From contig CAZULW010000110.1 in the NCBI GenBank assembly GCA_964621455.1, positions 1 to 5,735 on the forward strand: a DNA stretch of 5,735 nucleotides, given 5' to 3'. Both the position numbers and the translations under genes were made by a program. The notes under the pieces were generated by a model. That model was not told the DNA's origin, did no database searches, and was given only the letters and a program-made list of their open reading frames with translations. Below are positions 1 through 4,561 of the stretch, one piece after another. Source of the DNA: G020354025 sp964621455 (GTDB taxonomy: Bacteria; Fidelibacterota; Marinisomatia; SCGC-AAA003-L08; TS1B11). Numbering within the stretch: position 1 is the first letter of the stretch; each line of letters opens with the position of its first letter.

Positions 1-60
1 AGAGATGCCGGGTCGGGCCAGCGGTGGGAGCGCATGGAGCGGCTGATCCTGGTGAGGTAA
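1..60 (+). CDS. Possible 3' end of an upstream gene (partial)
   Basis: Frame 1 is open from the left edge to a TAA at 58-60 and would encode 19 residues ending ERMERLILVR. Almost every codon ends in G or C, as in the other genes here, which is why I prefer this frame. Frame 2 hits TGA after a few codons, and frame 3 is also open, to a TAA at 66-68, but reads less naturally. Nineteen residues are too few to assign a family. The stretch could equally be non-coding. Confidence 0.35.
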   Translation, partial: RDAGSGQRWERMERLILVR

Positions 61-107
61 AGGGGTAAAAATGTGTCCCCGATCACATTGAGCATGAGGA
101 TTAGGAC

Positions 108-136
108 TTGTTTTTGGCTCATTTAGTTTATACAAT
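108..136 (+). promoter_or_regulatory. Putative sigma-70-like promoter for the outer-membrane protein gene
   Basis: A TTGTTT box at 108-113 and a TACAAT box at 131-136 are separated by 17 bp, the preferred spacing for housekeeping sigma factors. Each box is close to the TTGACA/TATAAT consensus. The surrounding 80-165 region is clearly more AT-rich than the flanking coding DNA. Transcription from here would give a leader of roughly 110 nt before the ATG at 257. If the host uses a Bacteroidetes-type promoter consensus, this match would mean less. Confidence 0.45.
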
Positions 137-240
137 TGCATTACCAATAATGGAGCGATTTTAGGAAGCGACATTAGGGGGGACAGGTTGCCGCCGGCGT
201 AGGCGGTGAACATTTGACATCACTGCAATCTCGTGAACGA

Positions 241-247
241 GAAGGAG
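241..247 (+). promoter_or_regulatory. Ribosome binding site that decides the start of the outer-membrane protein gene
   Basis: GAAGGAG at 241-247 lies 9 nt before the ATG at 257. It selects that ATG over the in-frame GTG at 233, which has no purine-rich site at the right distance. Starting at 257 also puts a clean signal peptide at the N-terminus, whereas the GTG start would add eight mostly charged or polar residues in front of it. Confidence 0.75.
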
Positions 248-256
248 CTTGACATC

Positions 257-1324
257 ATGAAAAACTACATCACCTGGCTCATAATACCGATCCTGGCTGT
301 GTCCCTGTTTACCCCCGCCTGGGGGCAGGAGGGGCTGGAGGAAACATTGCGAGATATGGTGGAAAAAAACGCCGACGGCTACCTGGGCCCCCTGGCCACG
401 GCCTTTGGCACCGGCTTGAACTCCGGTATTTTCCACCGGGCTGAGCCCCACAAAATCCTTGGTTTCGACGTAACCATCAACGCCAGCATCACCACCATCC
501 CGGATACAGACCTGGAGTACGAATTCTTTCTCTCGGACAGGCTCCTGCCGCTGACCGTACCCAATCCCCTGGGTGGCACCGGCACCTTAGCCATCGAGAT
601 GGCCCTCAGCGATATCTACCAAACCGGCCAGAAGGTCCCGACCTTCTTCGGTTCCAGCGATCCGTCTCAGATTGACGTGAACACGGCCGGTGCCCACACC
701 GCCATTGTAGATAAAGTTGCCTCGGCTACCGGCCTTTCCGCGTCCGAGGTGGAATCGGCGGTGGGAAGCAACATCACCAGTCTGGTGAGCACTCTGCAGC
801 CGCTGCCCGGGCCAAGTGGTATCGACATCGCTGCCTGGCCAACGATTATGCCCCAGGTTGCTTTGGGACTGCCGTTTAATACCGAGATCATGCTGCGCGG
901 TTTCTCGGTGGAAACCCCCGAGGGCGATCCCATTAAATTTGGCGGATTCGGTGGCAAGATCAGCCTCAGCCAGTTCATTCCCATTCCCCTGTTCCCCATT
1001 GCCATATCGGCCGGGTTTTACAGGACCAACGTCAACCTGGCTGATATAGTCAAGGCCAACAATAGCATCATTTCCCTGCAGGCCAGTTTCAGTGTGCCAG
1101 TCATTACCCTGTATGGCGGCATCGGGCTTGAGTCATCCGATATGTCGGTACTTCTTAAAGACGAAAGCGGTGAAACCCTCCTTGACTTCAGCTTCGAGGG
1201 AGAAAATAAAACCCGTACCACGGTGGGCGTGCGTATAAAGCTGTTGATACTCAGCATCAATGTCGATTACAATATCGGTAAGTACTCGGCCGTCAACGCC
1301 GGCATCGGGCTGACCTTCCGGTAG
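257..1324 (+). CDS. Secreted beta-barrel-like outer membrane protein, DUF6588-like
   Basis: The protein is 355 aa from the ATG at 257. Residues 1-23 form a typical Sec signal peptide: a short basic start, a hydrophobic core (LIIPILAVSLF), then a likely cleavage after AWG. The mature part begins with a short acidic helix, then GLNSGIFHRAEPHKILGFDV around residues 47-66. A Ser/Ala-rich, probably helical or disordered stretch lies near residues 140-185. From about residue 195 it has alternating polar and hydrophobic strands with Gly and aromatic residues, ending in GIGLTFR, like a C-terminal beta-barrel. The N-terminal 'sGi.H.A..hk.lGFdv' pattern and the later 'PQ..lGLPFNTE..LRGF' resemble DUF6588 proteins of FCB-group bacteria. 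That is recognition from memory, not a search. Function is unknown; a structural or transport role in the outer membrane is inferred. The gene appears to be its own transcription unit between the promoter near 108-136 and the terminator at 1352-1383. Confidence 0.8.
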   Translation: MKNYITWLIIPILAVSLFTPAWGQEGLEETLRDMVEKNADGYLGPLATAFGTGLNSGIFHRAEPHKILGFDVTINASITTIPDTDLEYEFFLSDRLLPLTVPNPLGGTGTLAIEMALSDIYQTGQKVPTFFGSSDPSQIDVNTAGAHTAIVDKVASATGLSASEVESAVGSNITSLVSTLQPLPGPSGIDIAAWPTIMPQVALGLPFNTEIMLRGFSVETPEGDPIKFGGFGGKISLSQFIPIPLFPIAISAGFYRTNVNLADIVKANNSIISLQASFSVPVITLYGGIGLESSDMSVLLKDESGETLLDFSFEGENKTRTTVGVRIKLLILSINVDYNIGKYSAVNAGIGLTFR

Positions 1325-1351
1325 GGGTCAACTTTAGGGCCTGATTGACTA

Positions 1352-1383
1352 CAGGGGCGCCACCTGGCGCCCCTGCTTTTTTT
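1352..1383 (+). terminator. Strong intrinsic (Rho-independent) terminator
   Basis: A perfect 10-bp inverted repeat (CAGGGGCGCC, loop ACCT, GGCGCCCCTG) spans 1352-1375 and is followed by C and then seven T residues (1377-1383). Eight of the ten pairs are G-C. It begins 27 nt after the stop codon of the outer-membrane protein gene. The T-run is only on the plus-strand side, so it acts on rightward transcription and separates that gene from the methyltransferase cluster. Confidence 0.93.
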
Positions 1384-1448
1384 ATATCCTTCAGCCAACG
1401 CTTTTCAACTACAACCGCGCCCGCCCGCAGCGTTACATTTCCTCCGCC

Positions 1449-2672
1449 ATGCAGGCTCCCGCTGACAGGCTTCATCCCCCCATCCAGCCTGAGTGGAAAA
1501 AGATTTCCAAGAGCTGGGGGCATCCCTTCCACCCCATGTGCAGCTACATGGCCATGTTCCCGCCGCGCATACCCCACTACTTCATCCAGCGCTTCACCCG
1601 CCGCGGCGACCGGGTGCTGGACCCCTTCAGCGGGCGGGGCACCACCCCCACCCAGGCCTGCGTTGAAGGGCGGGTGGGCATCGCCAGCGACCTGAACCCC
1701 CTGGCCTACATCCTCTCCCTGGCCAAGGTGGACCCACCCAAAAAGCGGGAGGTTCTGGCCCGTCTCACGGAACTGGAACGGGGCTGCCAGGAAGAATCAG
1801 CGGCGGTTCCCGACCGGACCGATCCCATCGCCGTCGTGTTTCACTCCTACACCCTGAGACAGCTCACCTTTCTCAAGACCGCCCTGACCGGCAGCCGGGA
1901 GGATGTATTCATCCGGGCCACCATCCTGGGCATCCTCCACGGCAAGTATCGCCGCAGCGGGACCGATTCCATCTACCTCAGCATCGACATGCCTAATACC
2001 TTCAGCATGAGCCCGGGATACATCGGCAGGTACGTGCGCGAAAAGGGGCTGCAATACCTGCCCCTGGACGTCTTCACCAACACGCGCCGCCGCATCGAGC
2101 GGCTTTACCGCCAGGGCCGCCCGCCGGTCAGGGGCGAAGCCTACCAGCGCGATGTGCGCCGCCTGCACGAGGTGATCCCGACCGGGTCCATCCAGCTGGT
2201 GGTTTCGTCACCCCCTTACCTGAAGGTGGTCAAGTACGGGCTGTACAACTGGATCCGGCTGTGGTTCCTGGACGTGCCGGTAGAGGAGGTTGACCGGAGG
2301 TTGGACGACGGCCACGCCCTGCCGGCCTACCTGGAGTTCATGGGGGAGACCATCCGGCAGCTGGAGTGCCTCCTGCGGCCCGGCGGTATAGCCGTCCTGG
2401 TCATTGGTGACGTGGGCCAGACGGTTTGTCGGGGACAAGCCGCCGGACAGGATGGAGAACCACCCCTGAACCTGGCGGCGGCGGTGTGGGAAGCGGTGGC
2501 CCCCAAAACCGGCCTGCGTCTGCTGGACATCGTACCCGACGCCATCGCCGACAGCGCTAAGGTCACCAAGATCTGGAACGAGACCCGGGGGCGGGCGACC
2601 GCCGTGGACCGAATCCTTGTATTGTGCAAAGGTGACCGACCAGGGATCAACAACCCCACCGTCTCCTGGTGA
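1449..2672 (+). CDS. SPPY-type DNA amino-methyltransferase (N4-cytosine or N6-adenine)
   Basis: The protein is 407 aa and is predicted to transfer a methyl group from S-adenosylmethionine to an exocyclic amino group in DNA. The N-terminal HPFHPMCSYMAMFPPRIP (residues 25-42) leads into the SAM-binding motif I, DPFSGRGTT (58-66), with an acidic loop DLNP (81-84). The catalytic motif IV, SPPY (254-257), follows about 190 residues later, with a conserved-looking YGLYNWIRLWFL segment (263-274) after it. PGGIAVLVIGD (311-321) and DRILVLCKG (387-395) look like late core strands. Motif I before motif IV differs from the common beta-class order. The SPPY tetrad favours N4-cytosine, though the base cannot be decided from sequence. 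The middle (about 100-250) may hold target recognition. No restriction endonuclease is recognised beside it. ATG 1449 is the first conventional start after the in-frame stop at 1335-1337, but it has no clear ribosome binding site. The next gene starts 4 nt after its TGA. Confidence 0.88.
   Translation: MQAPADRLHPPIQPEWKKISKSWGHPFHPMCSYMAMFPPRIPHYFIQRFTRRGDRVLDPFSGRGTTPTQACVEGRVGIASDLNPLAYILSLAKVDPPKKREVLARLTELERGCQEESAAVPDRTDPIAVVFHSYTLRQLTFLKTALTGSREDVFIRATILGILHGKYRRSGTDSIYLSIDMPNTFSMSPGYIGRYVREKGLQYLPLDVFTNTRRRIERLYRQGRPPVRGEAYQRDVRRLHEVIPTGSIQLVVSSPPYLKVVKYGLYNWIRLWFLDVPVEEVDRRLDDGHALPAYLEFMGETIRQLECLLRPGGIAVLVIGDVGQTVCRGQAAGQDGEPPLNLAAAVWEAVAPKTGLRLLDIVPDAIADSAKVTKIWNETRGRATAVDRILVLCKGDRPGINNPTVSW
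2668..2672 (+). promoter_or_regulatory. Weak Shine-Dalgarno overlapping the methyltransferase stop
   Basis: GGTGA at 2668-2672 matches the distal part of the consensus Shine-Dalgarno sequence and includes the TGA that ends the methyltransferase. It sits 4 nt before the ATG at 2677. This arrangement suggests that translation of the downstream gene is coupled to termination of the upstream one. Confidence 0.45.
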
Positions 2673-2676
2673 CTCG

Positions 2677-3594
2677 ATGGCAACAATCTCCCCATTGAGC
2701 AGGAAGGAGATTTTCCAGCGCTTCCCCTGGCTGAGGGAGCGGGACCGGCCGATGGTGATCTCCACCGACGCAGACGGTCTCCTCTCGGCGGCTTTCCTGC
2801 ATCACCACCTGGGCTGGCAGGTAACCGGTTACTACGACAGCGCCACTCTCTGGCTCTCAGCCATGACCGATAAGCAACGGGAGCGACTGGTCTGGGTCGA
2901 CCTGGACATCTGCCGGCCGGGCTGCCCGGCGCTGGGGCACCACATCCTGACCCTTACCGGAGCTACATCCCCCGCGCTAGGCTACGTGTGCAATCCCAAC
3001 CTCCTGGCAGGCATCGGCTCCGATGACTTCAAAAGCAAGTATCCTTTTTCCACCATCGTCTTCCTCCTGTGGCTGCACGAGGTTGCCCTGCGGCGGGACC
3101 TGATGGCCCGGCTGCTGGTGCTCCACGCCGATTCCGGCTGGATCAACTACCAGCATTATGGCGACAACTGCCGCAGCTGGCAGCACCGCCTCTCCGGCTA
3201 CGACTGGCGCTGGCTATTTAACCAGGTGGACACGGAACGCTTCGAGCAGCGTATGCGGGACCAGCTTTACCCGCGGCTGGAGCGCCTGGGGACCTGTCAT
3301 TCACAGGGCCTGACCCGCAGCCGACACCTCGGGCTGGCAGGCGGGCAGCTCCGATTCAATCCCGACTGGGATGAAGACATTATCCTCGGCCTGTACAGCC
3401 TTGCAGGCACCTATCTCAAATGGTCTCCGCCCTCCGCCTCAGCGATTGTCCGCCGCATGGAGGGGCGCCGCACCACGGCCCCGCTGGAGTCTGCAGCCTC
3501 GAAGGGCTTCCCCGGCGAGCTCATCAGCAGCGGGGTCTTTTCCTACGCCATCATCAGCCGTGATTCCATTAACTTTACCCGCCTTGACTGGTAG
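2677..3594 (+). CDS. Divergent DHH-phosphoesterase-like protein, function unknown
   Basis: The protein is 305 aa from ATG 2677. An alternative TTG at 2617 would overlap the methyltransferase by 56 nt and add a Pro/Ser/Thr-rich tail with no domain character, so I rejected it. Residues 27-38 (VISTDADGLLSA) resemble motif I of DHH-superfamily phosphoesterases (RecJ/NrnA type), where the aspartates bind divalent metal. VDLDI (74-78) fits motif II, and GHH (87-89) sits where DHH would be expected, with Gly replacing Asp. CNPN (105-108) followed by YPFSTIVFLL (122-131) resembles the 'NP...yP...' stretch after the DHH motif, and HADSG (150-154) could supply the fourth metal-binding Asp. No DHHA1 domain is evident; residues 155-305 are unrecognised. 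There is no signal peptide, so it is probably cytoplasmic. If active, it would hydrolyse phosphodiester or phosphoanhydride bonds in nucleic acids or nucleotides. Coupling to the methyltransferase suggests a shared role. The gene is real; the family is tentative. Confidence 0.85.
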   Translation: MATISPLSRKEIFQRFPWLRERDRPMVISTDADGLLSAAFLHHHLGWQVTGYYDSATLWLSAMTDKQRERLVWVDLDICRPGCPALGHHILTLTGATSPALGYVCNPNLLAGIGSDDFKSKYPFSTIVFLLWLHEVALRRDLMARLLVLHADSGWINYQHYGDNCRSWQHRLSGYDWRWLFNQVDTERFEQRMRDQLYPRLERLGTCHSQGLTRSRHLGLAGGQLRFNPDWDEDIILGLYSLAGTYLKWSPPSASAIVRRMEGRRTTAPLESAASKGFPGELISSGVFSYAIISRDSINFTRLDW

Positions 3595-3595
3595 G
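3590..3595 (+). promoter_or_regulatory. Probable ribosome binding site of the aminotransferase gene
   Basis: GGTAGG at 3590-3595 overlaps the TAG stop of the preceding gene and lies 9 nt before ATG 3605. A second purine run, AGGAA at 3600-3604, abuts the ATG and is too close to serve. The overlap with the previous stop supports co-translation in one transcript. Confidence 0.45.
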
Positions 3596-3604
3596 TTGTA
3601 GGAA

Positions 3605-4483
3605 ATGTCACAACAGCGTTCACACGAGATCAGGGATCCTATCGTATATGCCAATGGGGAATGGGTCCGTCAGAGCGAGGCCACCGTCCCCTTCATGGAC
3701 AGCGGCTTCTGGTATGGCGACGGGCTGTTCGAGACGCTGCGGGTAGCCAACGGCAGCATCTTCCGCCCCCACAAGCACCTGGCCCGGATGCGGGAGGGGA
3801 TGAAGGTCCTCAAGATCGATTTCCCCGTACCGGACAACCAGGTGGTGACTCTCATGGAAGAGGCGGTACGGCTGAACAACCTGCAGGATACCCTCCTGCG
3901 TCTGATGTGCACCCGGGGAACCCTGGAGAGCGCGCCCTGGGAGCACCCGGGGCCCTCCAACCTTTACATCGGTTTCCGGTTCGCCGACGCTGAGCTCGCT
4001 CTGCCGGTAAATGTCATCTTCGTCAAGGAAGAGCACTACCCCATTGCCCGCGTGGTCCCCTCCATCAAGTCCATGACCTACCTGGGGAATATGCTGGCCA
4101 TCGGAGACGCAGTGGCCCGGGGAGCGTACGAGCCGGTGTTCATGAACCGGGACGGGCTGGTCACCGAGTGCGCCATCCGCAACATCTTTTTCGTCCAGGG
4201 CACCACCCTGCGCACTCCGGACGTATCCCTGGGCATCCTGCCGGGGGTTACCCGGGACCTGGTTCTCGAGCAGACCGGCGGCCTGGGGCTGGAAGTGGAT
4301 ATGTCACCCATCCGGGCCCGCGAGGTAAACCGGATGGACGAGGCGTTCATCTGCAGTACCGGGATCGGTGTCTGTCCCTGCACCTGGGACGGCTACCACG
4401 ATTCGGACTATGCCGTCACCTACCGGCTCAGGGAGGCGGTGGAGGCCACCATCCAGAGGGAGACGGGGGGCTCTGAGGAGTGA
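3605..4483 (+). CDS. Class IV PLP-dependent aminotransferase (BCAT / D-amino-acid transaminase / ADC lyase type)
   Basis: The protein is 292 aa, a usual length for the fold-type IV family. The N-terminus has the family pattern 'vyaNGewv....a.vpf.Dsgf.yGdGlFETlRv' (residues 14-47) and HLARM (58-62). The catalytic lysine that binds pyridoxal phosphate is very likely K155 in PSIKSMTYLGNMLA (152-165). GLVTECAIRNIFF (184-196) carries the conserved Glu (E188) that contacts the cofactor ring, and GILPGVTRDLVLE (210-222) is the phosphate-binding turn. It would be a soluble cytosolic enzyme acting on an amino acid or aminodeoxychorismate. Substrate (branched-chain amino acids, a D-amino acid, or the 4-aminobenzoate precursor) cannot be read safely. 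The segment STGIGVCPCTWDG (251-263), where family members usually have a substrate-side loop followed by a 'pV..id' strand, contains two cysteines. It starts 10 nt after the DHH-like gene and is probably last in the operon. Confidence 0.92.
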   Translation: MSQQRSHEIRDPIVYANGEWVRQSEATVPFMDSGFWYGDGLFETLRVANGSIFRPHKHLARMREGMKVLKIDFPVPDNQVVTLMEEAVRLNNLQDTLLRLMCTRGTLESAPWEHPGPSNLYIGFRFADAELALPVNVIFVKEEHYPIARVVPSIKSMTYLGNMLAIGDAVARGAYEPVFMNRDGLVTECAIRNIFFVQGTTLRTPDVSLGILPGVTRDLVLEQTGGLGLEVDMSPIRAREVNRMDEAFICSTGIGVCPCTWDGYHDSDYAVTYRLREAVEATIQRETGGSEE

Positions 4484-4490
4484 GCCATCA

Positions 4491-4518
4491 GTTACGAGTT
4501 ACGGGTTACGGGTTGCGT
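4491..4518. repeat. Degenerate heptamer tandem repeat (GTTACGG-type), four units
   Basis: Four consecutive 7-nt units lie just after the aminotransferase stop: GTTACGA, GTTACGG, GTTACGG and GTTGCGT. The middle two are identical and the outer two differ at one or two positions. Repeats of this kind occur between genes in some bacterial genomes, and this copy sits in the gap between two convergent genes. Its role is unknown. It is not a hairpin and does not resemble a terminator. Confidence 0.8.
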
Positions 4519-4561
4519 GGTGGCTACCGATGGTTGAGGCAAGGGCGTGGAGCTGAAGCTC

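Noticed and set aside
62..80. GGGG...CCCC inverted repeat around AATGTGTCCCC, possible remnant of a mobile element end or REP-like sequence
   Set aside because: Only four pairs form, with an unpaired 11-nt centre. No second copy or transposase is present in the window.
214..219. Perfect TTGACA -35 box before the outer membrane protein gene
   Set aside because: The region 16-18 bp downstream overlaps the 233-245 stretch (GTGAACGAGAAGG), which has no acceptable -10 hexamer. A start there would also leave no leader for the ribosome binding site at 241-247.
233..256. GTG at 233 as the start of the outer membrane protein
   Set aside because: It has no ribosome binding site and would place NEKELDI before the signal peptide. 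The ATG at 257 has GAAGGAG at the right distance.
2617..2676. TTG at 2617 as start of the DHH-like protein, overlapping the methyltransferase
   Set aside because: The extra 20 residues are low-complexity (STTPPSPGDS), and the ATG at 2677 sits just after the upstream stop with a weak GGTGA site.
2208..2765. Minus-strand open frame of 185 codons opposite the methyltransferase 3' end
   Set aside because: It is antisense to well-supported methyltransferase motifs, including SPPY, and its translation shows no family character. Long antisense frames are expected in GC-rich genes.
1449..3594. Classical type II restriction-modification system
   Set aside because: The gene after the methyltransferase shows no PD-(D/E)XK, HNH or GIY-YIG motif that I can see. 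Its motifs fit a DHH-type phosphoesterase better.
4484..4561. Bidirectional terminator between the two convergent genes
   Set aside because: The only inverted repeats are short (for example GAGCT/AGCTC with a 2-nt loop near 4550-4561, or CCATC/GATGG far apart), and there is no T-run on either side.
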